In this document: in pieces, positions 32,120 through 39,589 of the stretch
How positions within the stretch are numbered: position 1 is the first letter of the stretch
Layout: every line of letters starts with the position of its first letter
From: CAVQZA01 sp963724805
Lineage (GTDB): Bacteria; Actinomycetota; Thermoleophilia; Gaiellales; Gaiellaceae
Length of the DNA: 64,000 nucleotides
Assembly (NCBI GenBank): GCA_963724805.1
Contig: CAVRWA010000001.1
Location: 143,715 to 207,714, forward strand
Reading direction: 5' to 3'
The notes under the pieces: model-generated
Told to the model about the DNA's origin: nothing
Seen by the model: the letters and a program-made list of their open reading frames with translations, nothing else
Database searches by the model: none
Position numbers and translations under genes: made by a program

Positions 32120-33117
32120 ATGCCCGGGCTGCCGAGCGGGACGGTCACCCTTCTCTTCACGGATATCGAGGGATCGACGGGGCTTGTGCAGCGGCTTGGC
32201 GAGTCGTATGGGGAGGTCCTGGCTGAGCATCGTCGTCTTCTTCGCGGCGCGGTCGCGGAGGCGGGCGGCTGCGAGGTCGACTGCCGGGCGGACGAGTTGT
32301 TCGCTGCGTTTCAACGGGCCGGTGATGCTGTCAGGGCGGCGATCGCTGGTCAGCGTGCGCTCGGCGACCATGCCTGGCCGGAGGGAGCCATCCTGCGGGT
32401 TCGGATGGACTTCACACGGGCGAGCCCGCCGTCGAGGGCGGCGCCTATCTCGGTCTCGACGTGAACCGCGCCGCACACATCTGCGGGGCCGCCCACGGCG
32501 GGCAGGTTCTCCTCTCGCAGACCACCCTGGAGCTCGTCACACGGGAGGTGCAGACAGAGGATTTGGGTCGGTTCTCGCTGGCGGGCCTGACGGAACCTGA
32601 ACATCTCTTCCAGCTTGTCGCGCCCGGGATGGCGTCACGATTCCCTTCTCCCCGGATCGATGCCGCACACGAGCGGCGGAGTCTCTCTCGCTCGCTGACC
32701 TCGTTGAGATCGCGACGGCCAAGCCTCGAGGAGGGCGCCTTTGCTGTTCGGGCGCTGCTCCCCGGCGTCGAGCCGGGTCTCCAGCGTCCTCTCTCGGCGC
32801 TCGGTGCAGCACTGTTCACCGCACACCGCGCCGCCGCCGGGGCCGACGAGTTCCTTGCCCGGGTCGACGGCAAACGCATAGAACGGCGCCTTGCAGAGCG
32901 GCGTGAAATGGCGCTCGTCTCACCACAGGCCAGTCAACAGGGAGAGGCTTTGGCTCGCGCAATCGCCGCCGTCGAGCGTCTGCGCGACCGCCGGCATGTC
33001 CTATCTGTGCTCGCCGCCGAACTCCCGGAGCGTCTAGTGACGCTCCAGACCGCCGAGGCGACCGACAACCTGCGGTCGAGCGTCGAAACGCTCACCCACG
33101 AGCTCGATCACGCCTAG
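32120..33117 (+). pseudogene. Class III adenylate/guanylate cyclase domain protein with a one-base frameshift
   Basis: GTVTLLFTDIEGSTGLVQRLG has the first metal Asp (D15); CEVDCRADELFAAFQRAGDAV has the second. After RVRM (32407) one base is missing, so HTGEP continues in another frame with GGAYLGLDVNRAAHICGAAHGGQVLLS and DLGRFSLAGLTEPEHLFQL. The C-terminal ~170 residues are helical and Arg/Ala-rich. The gene family is common in actinobacteria. Total length 998 nt confirms one missing base. Confidence 0.85.
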
Positions 33118-33174
33118 GCTGCCGCGGCACTTGATCCGCTCAGCTTCAAGCTCGGCCGAACCCGGCGGCGCGGC

Positions 33175-33348
33175 GTGTATCGATCCGGCCGCCTCTTCGT
33201 CGTCCCGTTCGTCGACGAGCTCGGCGCCGAGCGCCGACGCGAGTTCGCGACAATCAGCGAAGCTCACGAGTTTCAGCTGGCGCTACGAATCAGCGAGAAA
33301 GCGAAGAAGCAATACACAGGGCCGGACCACCCGAATATGTTCGGCTAA
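33175..33348 (+). CDS. Possible small ORF (57 aa) resembling an AP2-like/integrase arm domain
   Basis: After the cyclase stop the same frame encodes GVYRSGRLFVVPFVDELGAERRREFATISEAHEFQLALRISEKAKK, with the strand-strand-strand-helix rhythm of AP2-like arm-binding domains of tyrosine integrases. No good ribosome-binding site; it may be a fragment of an integrase or part of a longer ancestral protein. Confidence 0.3.
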   Translation: MYRSGRLFVVPFVDELGAERRREFATISEAHEFQLALRISEKAKKQYTGPDHPNMFG

Positions 33349-33467
33349 AACCGGCGGCGGTTCGGGAACGTGATGAACTGCGGAGGTAACGGCCGGCCAG
33401 AATAGCCCCACCGGATGCGTCCCCTCGGTCACGCCGGAAGGGAGGCGAAGGAGAGAGAGAGGTCTGT

Positions 33468-33493
33468 CCTGCCCCAGTGTTCGCGAATGTCCC
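33468..33493 (+). repeat. R1 repeat (vacant)
   Basis: CCTGCCCCAGTGTT then CGCGAATGTCCC, in the gap before a minus-strand gene's 3' end. Confidence 0.75.
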
Positions 33494-33550
33494 TTGACGA
33501 GGAACGCTACGTGCGCTCCTCGTCAGGAACTGCTTCAGGGTGGAGTAGGG

Positions 33551-34048
33551 TTACGGCGTCGGGCGCTGCTGAGCCGTCGTAGTGGTTTCGACCGAGCGGA
33601 ACTCAGTGCCGACCTCCTCTGTCCAGACGCGGATAGCGTTCCAGTCGCGCACGTCGACGTTCTTGTTTCGGTCGACACCGCCGAAGACGCCGATCGAGAG
33701 CGGCTCAACCTCGGGCATCTTGGCGAGCGCACGCTGGAGCTGCTGACCCGCTCGGTCGAACGCGATCTCCTCATTCCTGCATGGCCCCATCCCGAAGACA
33801 GCCAACGGTTTCGAGGCGAACTCTTTGCGGTGCCGTTTGAGCAACCGGCGCGCGTCTCGGTGCCAGCGACCGCGGTAGAGCGCACCGCCAACCACGGCAG
33901 CGTCGTAACGGCCGCCATCCTTGACCTTCCCGGCTGGCTCAACCTCGACCTGGAACCCTCGCTCGCGGAGCGTCGCCCCGACTGCCTCCGCGACCTCACG
34001 CGTCGACCCTCGTTTCGTCGCATAAGCGACAAGAACTGAGTAAGCCAT
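33551..34048 (-). CDS. Flavodoxin-domain protein (HemG-like)
   Basis: A 165-aa protein. VLVAYATKRGSTREVAEAVGATLRERG contains the T-x-R-G-S/T-T phosphate loop that binds FMN. YDAAVVGGALYRGRWHRDARRLLKRH and PLAVFGMGP are the second and third FMN-loop strands, as in menaquinone-dependent protoporphyrinogen oxidase and related flavodoxins. GGGAG lies 6 bp before ATG 34048. Its electron partner is unknown. Confidence 0.88.
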   Translation of the reverse strand: MAYSVLVAYATKRGSTREVAEAVGATLRERGFQVEVEPAGKVKDGGRYDAAVVGGALYRGRWHRDARRLLKRHRKEFASKPLAVFGMGPCRNEEIAFDRAGQQLQRALAKMPEVEPLSIGVFGGVDRNKNVDVRDWNAIRVWTEEVGTEFRSVETTTTAQQRPTP

Positions 34049-34210
34049 CGCTAACTCCCTTCGTCGCAGATACTGAGGTCGCCGCGGCTGGCAAACATCG
34101 GTGAGGCCCCTGATTCACTGCTAGCTGGGAGCGCCGCGTCTGGCCTGTTGACTGAGCCCCGCTGCAGAGCTCAATCTGAAACGACCGATACTCAGGCGGC
34201 CGGAGAGTCG

Positions 34211-34237
34211 ACTGCGCGAGTGTTCGGGAATGACCCC
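34211..34237 (+). repeat. R1 repeat (vacant)
   Basis: ACTGCGCGAGTGTT then CGGGAATGACCCC; right half matches the bridge RNA guide exactly. Confidence 0.75.
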
Positions 34238-34251
34238 CTGAGCCGAGGCGG

Positions 34252-34686
34252 TCAGCGCGGGACGAGACGGAAGACTGGGTGCCTCGGGAGTTCTGCTGCA
34301 ATTTCCTCGTCGGTTGACGACGGGCCAGCGTCGAAGTAGGGGCGGGTGACGCGGATCTCAGTGATGTAGTTGCGAAGCGCTGGGACTGCGGCCGTCGACG
34401 CAGCTTCCTCGACCTCGAAGTGCTGAGAGCGCCCGCCGCGGCTGAGCGTGACCTCGCCCGCGGCCCGTGCGTTTCGCACCCAGCTCACAGGCCCGTACGC
34501 GGCGACAAGCCACCGATCGCCCGCGACCTCGATCACATCCACGGGCGTGGAGTAGAGGCGTCCCGTCTTTCGGCCCGGCACCGTGAGGATGTAGCGGTAG
34601 GCCGCCCCGAGGCCGAGCCTCGTCATCAGCCGGAACACGAAGTTGATCAGCCGCGCGCCGCCGTTCAACCGATACGTCTTCGCCAT
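34252..34686 (-). CDS. Deazaflavin (F420)-dependent nitroreductase-family protein
   Basis: A 144-aa split-barrel protein. YILTVPGRKTGRLYSTPVDVIEVAGDRWLVAAYGPVSWVRNARAAGEVTLSRGG is the typical DDN/FDOR-B core with the G-R-K-T-G-x-x-x-S-T-P cofactor loop. Such proteins use F420H2 in actinobacteria to reduce quinones, nitro compounds or unknown substrates. The small 2TM gene lies 11 bp upstream on the same strand, so they form an operon. Confidence 0.9.
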   Translation of the reverse strand: MAKTYRLNGGARLINFVFRLMTRLGLGAAYRYILTVPGRKTGRLYSTPVDVIEVAGDRWLVAAYGPVSWVRNARAAGEVTLSRGGRSQHFEVEEAASTAAVPALRNYITEIRVTRPYFDAGPSSTDEEIAAELPRHPVFRLVPR

Positions 34687-34697
34687 CGCAGACGTCC

Positions 34698-35036
34698 TCA
34701 GCGACTTTGCGTCCGCTCGAGCTCGCGCTCGATCTCGGTCTCGGTAATCGGCGTATTCAGACTCCCATAGGCACGCCAGCCGTCGAGGGCGAGGAAGAAC
34801 CCCCAGGCAAGCGAAACCCAGGCAGGCCAAGGGATGCTGCCGTTGGTTGAGTGGCCGGTGAACAGCCAGATCAGCCAGAGCAATACGTTCACAGCGACGT
34901 AGGCGACCGAATCTTGGGCGAACTTCCGCTTGCGCTTCAGAGACGCGATCGCATATTCGCGCGCCTCGTCAACAGGCTCGGCGTTCATCTCGAGTTCTGG
35001 CGGCTGCTCGTGTTCGGGTGGGGCTGCAACAGCCAT
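34698..35036 (-). CDS. 2TM-domain membrane protein (112 aa)
   Basis: YAIASLKRKRKFAQDSVAYVAVNVLLWLIWLFTG and IPWPAWVSLAWGFFLALDGWRAYG are the two helices of the 2TM domain, a module often fused to kinases or alone. GGAGGTG lies 5 bp before ATG 35036. It is first in a two-gene operon with the F420-type oxidoreductase. Confidence 0.82.
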   Translation of the reverse strand: MAVAAPPEHEQPPELEMNAEPVDEAREYAIASLKRKRKFAQDSVAYVAVNVLLWLIWLFTGHSTNGSIPWPAWVSLAWGFFLALDGWRAYGSLNTPITETEIERELERTQSR

Positions 35037-35125
35037 GAAGACACCTCCGAATCGACCTCATCAGTATCCGTTCAACCGGAGCTCTCTGATATCAGGGGCC
35101 GCCCCGATCCCGACTGCCGCCAACT

Positions 35126-35189
35126 ACTGACGCCCGAACCCGTAGCTGTCGTTCAGGACAGCGTCAGGCGTCAGTCCCGAACACTGGCC
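35126..35189. repeat. Nested hairpins followed by an inverted R1 core
   Basis: ACTGACGCC (35126-35134) pairs with GGCGTCAGT (35167-35175), enclosing GCTGTC/GGACAGC. At 35174-35189 GTCCCGAACACTGGCC is the reverse complement of the R1 core, followed by a partial forward-like CCTGCGCGAGCG. It lies between two divergent/tandem minus-strand genes. Confidence 0.5.
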
Positions 35190-35249
35190 TGCGCGAGCGT
35201 CCTCTCATCTGAGTGCTGGGGCGCGCCGGCTTGAACGCAATACTCGACG

Positions 35250-35459
35250 CTACCGAGGTCGCAGCGCTGTGGGGCAGCGGCCGGCGCGGAGTTCGATCGC
35301 GCGATCCAGGTTGATTGCTTGGCTTTGCGCGAGTAGGTCCGCGGCCTCGCGGCCGTACCCGGCTCGACGGAGTTCCTTGCGGCGCCAGTGGAGGACTCGA
35401 TCCTTCTCGCTCGGTGGCGGGTCGGGGGAGTCGGTTCTGAGTGCGGTTGCTGGGCTCAC
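35250..35459 (-). CDS. Small conserved protein (69 aa), paralogue of 12085-12291
   Basis: SEKDRVLHWRRKELRRAGYGREAADLLAQSQAINLDRAIELRAG aligns with the 12-kb protein throughout. GTG 35459 has AAGGAG 7-8 bp upstream. The conserved leader precedes it. Unknown function. Confidence 0.65.
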   Translation of the reverse strand: MSPATALRTDSPDPPPSEKDRVLHWRRKELRRAGYGREAADLLAQSQAINLDRAIELRAGRCPTALRPR

Positions 35460-35611
35460 ACTGTGCTCCTTGGCCGGAAGGAAGCGAGTCGGCGCCGTGG
35501 CCGCCCGGGGCCGACTCATGTCTGGGTCGGCCCCCGCCGCATCGGGGTCGACCTGACCGCTATCCGTCTGCTCACGCCGCATCGGAGCAGGCGAGACGAG
35601 TTCTACGCCCT
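35460..35611 (-). promoter_or_regulatory. Conserved three-hairpin 5' leader, copy 2
   Basis: H1 (35566-35592) keeps a CTGCTC/GAGCAG core. H2 (35526-35552) is identical to copy 1 over 27 bp. H3 (35486-35517) keeps GAGTCGGC/GCCGACTC with changed inner pairs. CTTCCTTCCGGCC and a ribosome-binding site follow. Linkers vary more than stems. The plus strand could also encode a conserved GPRRIGVDLTA peptide, but it has no shared start or stop. Confidence 0.55.
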
Positions 35612-36064
35612 CCACGGTCACAACGATTGGCGACGATTGCCGCGCAATCGCCCTATTCATACGGCTTCTCGGCCTTCGAGGGGCGCAAACCTGCATTCCT
35701 CCACGGGGCTGTTTTCCGACGTTTGCTGCCCGTTTGCTGCCCGGGACTTCAGCCTCCCGCGGGAGCAACGGAGGCGATCTGACTGATCACCACGATGAAC
35801 TCCTGCGAGTGCATGGTGCGGTGCGCATGGCGCTTTTCGTTGTGCGCGGATGTCCGCGTTTGGGCCTTTCTTAGCCGTCGCAGGCTTAATGTCGCGAGCG
35901 CCTGAGGGGAGTAGGGTGTTTGCACTGGCCCTGCATCAGGTTCCGGCCCTGGCCCGCATTACACCGACGCGCCAAAGCGCGCGAGGCGAGGAGCCCTTGG
36001 CGAACGGAGTTCGATGCGGGGTCAGCCTTTCTACTTTCTTCCTTGAACGCTGACGGGAGGAACG
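35612..36064. other. Intergenic stretch, no gene recognised
   Basis: About 450 bp with no convincing coding frame. Its right end carries the GGGAGG site of the micro-ORF at 36065. Confidence 0.4.
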
Positions 36065-36118
36065 ATGACCAAGCTGAACGAGTTGCTCGCGCGTCTACGC
36101 GCCACGCTCAAGCTCTAA
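36065..36118 (+). CDS. Micro-ORF MTKLNELLARLRATLKL (17 aa)
   Basis: GGGAGG lies 6 bp before ATG 36065, an excellent ribosome-binding site. The peptide is an amphipathic helix. It ends 16 bp before the coiled-coil gene at 36135, so it may be a leader peptide or a small functional protein. Confidence 0.45.
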   Translation: MTKLNELLARLRATLKL

Positions 36119-36134
36119 GAAAGGTCGCACACCA

Positions 36135-36587
36135 ATGATGGACACGACTCCGACTATCGAGACCGAGTCGCTGCTGGAGGGCGAACTCGACCGGCTCAAG
36201 TTACGGCTTGCACAAGGTCAGCGCGACCACCAGCGAAGCCACGATGAGCTCCAGAGGCTCGAGGGAGATATTCGGAACACCGAACGCGAACTCCGAACCT
36301 ACAGGCGGGAAAACCTTTTCAGCGCGTACACGGAGGAGCAGCTTGTCGCCGCATGCGACACCGTGCTCTTCGCCTTAGGCGAAGGACGCAGCCCTCAGAC
36401 CCATGAGCAACTATCAGGAGCGAGCCGGCTTGAACCCCGGCTCGTCGTGTTAGCGGCAACACGCCTGATGAGAGAAGGGCGCGTGACTGTCAAGCAACGG
36501 CGAAGTGAGGGTGCGCTCGTCTGGCTGGCGCCGCAAGGCTCGGCTACCACGGGGCCGGTCGGGGTCACACCCAACGGCTCTGGGTAA
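36135..36587 (+). CDS. Coiled-coil protein with C-terminal winged-helix-like region (150 aa)
   Basis: Residues 12-60 (LEGELDRLKLRLAQGQRDHQRSHDELQRLEGDI) form a coiled coil. A C-terminal part AACDTVLFALGEGR...RLVVLAATRLMREGRVTVKQRRSEGALVWL looks like a winged helix (helix, helix, wing). A paralogue of the coiled-coil half alone lies at 58074-58280; both share GAAAGGTCGC upstream. Function unknown; possibly a DNA-binding regulator. Confidence 0.6.
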   Translation: MMDTTPTIETESLLEGELDRLKLRLAQGQRDHQRSHDELQRLEGDIRNTERELRTYRRENLFSAYTEEQLVAACDTVLFALGEGRSPQTHEQLSGASRLEPRLVVLAATRLMREGRVTVKQRRSEGALVWLAPQGSATTGPVGVTPNGSG

Positions 36588-36659
36588 TTCCGGCAGGCCC
36601 TCCCTCGATGGGCGGGTCGCGTTGAGGGGCCCACTACACAGCCGGAACAGGAGGGTCCA

Positions 36660-36728
36660 ATGAAAGCGATCGTCCAAGACCCGTACGGCTCATCCGATGT
36701 CCAGGGTGTTACGGGACGCGCGCGGTGA
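36660..36728 (+). CDS. 22-residue relic of a quinone oxidoreductase/zinc alcohol dehydrogenase, now an overlapping leader
   Basis: MKAIVQDPYGSSDVQGVTG matches the well-known N-terminus of NADPH:quinone reductases and zinc alcohol dehydrogenases (M-K-A-I-V-Q-D-x-Y-G-S-x-D-V) and then diverges to a stop. AGGAGG lies 5-6 bp upstream. Its TGA overlaps the GTG of the next gene (GTGA). It looks like the preserved start of a deleted gene that now supplies translation initiation for the SDR gene. Confidence 0.55.
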   Translation: MKAIVQDPYGSSDVQGVTGRAR

Positions 36729-37411
36729 GGGTTTGCATCGTCGGGGCCTCTGGGAAGCTCGGGCAGTACATGGTGCAGCAAGCGCTGGATCGCGGCTACG
36801 AGGTGGTTGGCGTGTGCCGCGAGCGCAGCGTGGAGAAGCTCGATGCGTTCAAGGGGCGCATCACTGTCATTCCGGGAGCGACGAACGATCGCGAGGTCAT
36901 CAGGCGCGCCGTAGCGGGGTGCGATGGGGTGCTCGTCGTGCTCGCCCCACGGGGGGTCCACCAGTACGCGTCGGGAACTGCCCAAGCGGTTCTCGACTAC
37001 GCGCGTCCGGGGGCGCGCCTCGTCTTCTCGTGCGGGTGGCACATCACGCGCGACGGTAAGGACGTGTACTCGTGGAAGATCCAAGCGCTGGTGAAGGTCG
37101 GCGGCCGGCTCGCGCGCCTCGCTCGCGTCGTTGACCTCGACGACCAGGTGGAGGCGTGCCGGCGGGTGTTTGCAAGCGACACGCGGTGGACCGTCGTGCG
37201 CGGGAGCGACCTCGAGGAGGGCGAGAGCCAAGGCCTGCCCGTGTGGAGCCGGCACGTGGGCGACCCCATCCTCGAGAGCAACATCACGCGCCGCGTGGAC
37301 TTTGCCCTGTTCATGGTAGAGGCTCTCGAGAACGACGAGCTCGTCCGCGAGGCTCCGGCGATTGTCGGCTGCCAGACGCCCTCGGCACTCGCGCACGCGG
37401 CCAGCGAGTGA
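36725..37411 (+). CDS. Atypical SDR / NAD(P)-binding protein
   Basis: A 228-aa NmrA-like Rossmann protein. VCIVGASGKLGQYMVQQALDRGYEVVGVCR has the G-x-x-G-x-x-G nucleotide loop. RITVIPGATNDREVIRRAVAGCDGVLVVLAP is the usual second half, and WTVVRGSDLEEGE the later conserved strand. No YxxxK is evident, so it may be a redox sensor or a reductase of the atypical class. It starts at GTG 36725, coupled to the leader peptide. Confidence 0.82.
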   Translation: MRVCIVGASGKLGQYMVQQALDRGYEVVGVCRERSVEKLDAFKGRITVIPGATNDREVIRRAVAGCDGVLVVLAPRGVHQYASGTAQAVLDYARPGARLVFSCGWHITRDGKDVYSWKIQALVKVGGRLARLARVVDLDDQVEACRRVFASDTRWTVVRGSDLEEGESQGLPVWSRHVGDPILESNITRRVDFALFMVEALENDELVREAPAIVGCQTPSALAHAASE

Positions 37412-37439
37412 ACTCTTCGGTGGGCGAGCGATGCTTCTA

Positions 37440-37735
37440 TGTTTGTCAAGTCGTTCGCGGTAGGTTCTCGAAGAGCCGGTAGAGGTTGCGGGCGAGGTAG
37501 CGCTTGAGGCAGCGGGTTGCTTCGCGTCGGGTCTTCCCTTCTTGGGCTCGCCGGTTGATGTAGTCGATTGTCGGCTGGTGCCAGCGGCGTCGGGTGACGA
37601 TGATTTGGTGGAGGGTGCGGTTGAGTTTGCGGTCGCCGCTTCGGTCGAGGCGGTAGCGGGTGGTCTGGCCGGAGGAGGCGGGGATCGGTGCGGCGCCGGC
37701 GAGGCGCGTGAAGCTGTCTTGACGACGGAGATCGA
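37440..37735 (-). mobile_element. 3' fragment of a different IS110-family element
   Basis: On the minus strand the fragment encodes the C-terminal Transposase_20 region in broken frames, similar in sequence to copies 1-3 but clearly divergent. Its end reads TTGACAAACATAG, comparable to TTGACATAGG at the right end of the other elements. The 5' part of the element, including the guide RNA region, is missing. Confidence 0.75.
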
Positions 37736-37798
37736 ACTGCGAGCGAAGCCGTAAGGGGTTCGCTCGGTCTCAGCGCATATCGGGATCGGGGTGCTGCG

Positions 37799-38179
37799 TC
37801 AGTGCTCGCGCTGCGGTCTCGCGCGCTTCGTGAAATCCTGCAAGCGCTCGCGTAGGGCAGCGTCGATCTCGTGATCGAACAATCCCGCCTCCGTGAGTAC
37901 GTGTCGGATTTCGCTTGTCTGGAGATAACGCTTGGCCCGTTGCTGAAGACCCAGGTAGTCGACGGGGTCGCGGTTCTCGTCGAGCGCGCGTACGACCTTC
38001 TCCCGCTCGCGTTCAGCCTCGTCCCCCTCGAAGCCATACGCGCGGACTAGGAGTCGAGCGAACGCCTCGATCCTTTCTCGGCGGAGGTCTTGCTCGTCTT
38101 CAAACACGATGACTCGTTCTCGGTCGTTGACCAATTCTCGCGGGCGCGGTATGAAGGGAAGCGGCGGTCCCCACACCAC
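37799..38179 (-). CDS. Hypothetical charged helical protein (126 aa)
   Basis: Rich in Glu/Arg (DEQDLRRERIEAFARLLVRAYGFEGDEAEREREKVVRALDENRDPVDYLGLQQRAKRYLQ), with no recognised family. The GTG start lies inside the degenerate R2 repeat, so the N-terminus is doubtful. Codon use is normal for the window. Confidence 0.4.
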   Translation of the reverse strand: MVWGPPLPFIPRPRELVNDRERVIVFEDEQDLRRERIEAFARLLVRAYGFEGDEAEREREKVVRALDENRDPVDYLGLQQRAKRYLQTSEIRHVLTEAGLFDHEIDAALRERLQDFTKRARPQREH

Positions 38180-38201
38180 TCCCCTTCAATTACTACTCCG
38201 T
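38154..38201 (+). repeat. R2 hairpin repeat, degenerate copy
   Basis: GGTCCCCACACCACTCCCC then TTCAATTACTACTCC matches the loop, right arm and tail of the R2 repeat; the left arm is eroded to AGGGAAGCGGC. Confidence 0.45.
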
Positions 38202-38322
38202 GGGGCCGGAGTGTGTAACCGCTGCCCCTACGAGACTGGACGCGGTAACTACTGATTCCGTCGGCGGGGTCAGCGAGCGAAGGGGGCACAGCCGGGCCAC
38301 GCGTTCCCACAGGACGCCCCGC

Positions 38323-38472
38323 GCGAGGCACTATTCGTACAAGAAGCAGAAGCGCAACGAAGGCGTCACCGAGATCGTCGTGATGCCAAACCGCGGCCAC
38401 GGCCTCGTCGTCGACAGCGGCTGGCGCGAAGTCGCCGATACGTCGCTGGCATTCGTCCAGCGCTTCGTCTAG
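38323..38472 (+). pseudogene. C-terminal fragment of an alpha/beta hydrolase
   Basis: YSYKKQKRNEGVTEIVVMPNRGHGLVVDSGWREVADTSLAFVQRF matches the last ~45 residues of alpha/beta hydrolases, including the catalytic His in NRGHGLVVDSGW. The N-terminal part is absent, so this is a remnant. Confidence 0.65.
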
Positions 38473-38677
38473 GGGAACGACGCACCTACAGCAGTGGGAT
38501 CAGATCTGCGTTTCCAAAGGATCTGATGACGGCCTGCTCGCCGCGCTTCCCCAACACGGAGGAGGGTCGAGGCGCGTGGTCCGGTTTACTTGACACACGC
38601 TCGACACAGCCTCCGCAAACGTCTCCTGCAAACGGGATTGCGGAGGGACCCAGCACGTAGGAGCGAAACGGCTTCGT

Positions 38678-39589
38678 CTAGGCGCGTCGTCTCTGTATCT
38701 GTTGTGGGGCGGGGCGCTTGACCTCGGTCGCGAGGTGGAGCTTTTCCATGCCGCGGATGACGAGGGCGGAGATGTCGAGTTGGCCGGGCTCGAGGCCGTG
38801 GACCGCGGAGGCCGGGAAGGCGTGGTGTCCGTTGTGCCACGACTCGCCGAACGAGGGGATCGCGAGCAGCCGGACGTTGCGGCTTTCGTCGCGGGTGCGG
38901 AACGGCTGCTCGCCAAAGAAGTGGCAGATCGAGTTGATCGAAAACGTCACGTGCTGGAACAGGAAGATCCGGACGAGGCCGGCCCAGACCATCGCCTCGA
39001 GGCCCCGTTGCCAGCTCCCGCCGACGAGGTATCCGGCGAGGAACGGGAGGCCGAGCGTCAGCGCGACCCAGAGCAGGTAGAGGCGGTCGATCGCTCGCAC
39101 GAGCCGGTCCTCGTACAGGTCGCGCCCGTACTCGACCCCGCGCTCGAGGCCCTTCGTCGAGAAGAGCCAGCCGATGTGCGAGTGCCAGAGCCCGAGCACG
39201 TGCTCGGCCAGCGAGTCGCCGTGCCCGGCGTGCGGTGAGTGCGGGTCGCCCGGCCGGTCGGAGAGCGCGTGGTGCTTGCGGTGGTCGGTGACCCACTGGG
39301 TGACAGGCCCCTGCATCGCCATGCTCCCGAGAATCGCCCACAAGGCACGAAGCGGGGCGCTCGTCTCGAAGCTCTTGTGGGTGAAGAGCCGGTGGAAGCC
39401 GACGGTGATCCCCAGCCCGCAGGCGACGTAGAACCCCGCGAGCAGCACGAGATCGACCGGGCGCACTCCGCGGTCCCAGAGCAGCCAGACCGCGGCGACC
39501 AGTCCGAGCGGCGGCACGACGACGGCAACGATGCCTGCGAGCTGGCTCGGAACGCTCGTCCGCTCTCGGACGGTCTTGATCCTCGTCAT
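38678..39589 (-). CDS. Membrane fatty acid desaturase
   Basis: A 303-aa acyl-CoA/acyl-lipid desaturase-like protein with the three histidine boxes: H66RLFTH71, H103RKHH107 and H252NGHH256. Membrane helices lie between them (LVLLAGFYVACGLGITVGF, LWVALTLGLPFLAGYLVGG). It would introduce a double bond into lipid acyl chains. Its ATG overlaps the stop of the fatty acid methyltransferase gene (ATGA). It is last in the light-block lipid operon. Confidence 0.93.
   Translation of the reverse strand: MTRIKTVRERTSVPSQLAGIVAVVVPPLGLVAAVWLLWDRGVRPVDLVLLAGFYVACGLGITVGFHRLFTHKSFETSAPLRALWAILGSMAMQGPVTQWVTDHRKHHALSDRPGDPHSPHAGHGDSLAEHVLGLWHSHIGWLFSTKGLERGVEYGRDLYEDRLVRAIDRLYLLWVALTLGLPFLAGYLVGGSWQRGLEAMVWAGLVRIFLFQHVTFSINSICHFFGEQPFRTRDESRNVRLLAIPSFGESWHNGHHAFPASAVHGLEPGQLDISALVIRGMEKLHLATEVKRPAPQQIQRRRA

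Noticed and set aside
18125..35189. Integron-like cassette array with R1 as recombination sites
   Set aside because: R1 lacks the attC arm structure, genes between sites are on both strands, and no integron integrase is visible. The IS110 target interpretation is better supported.
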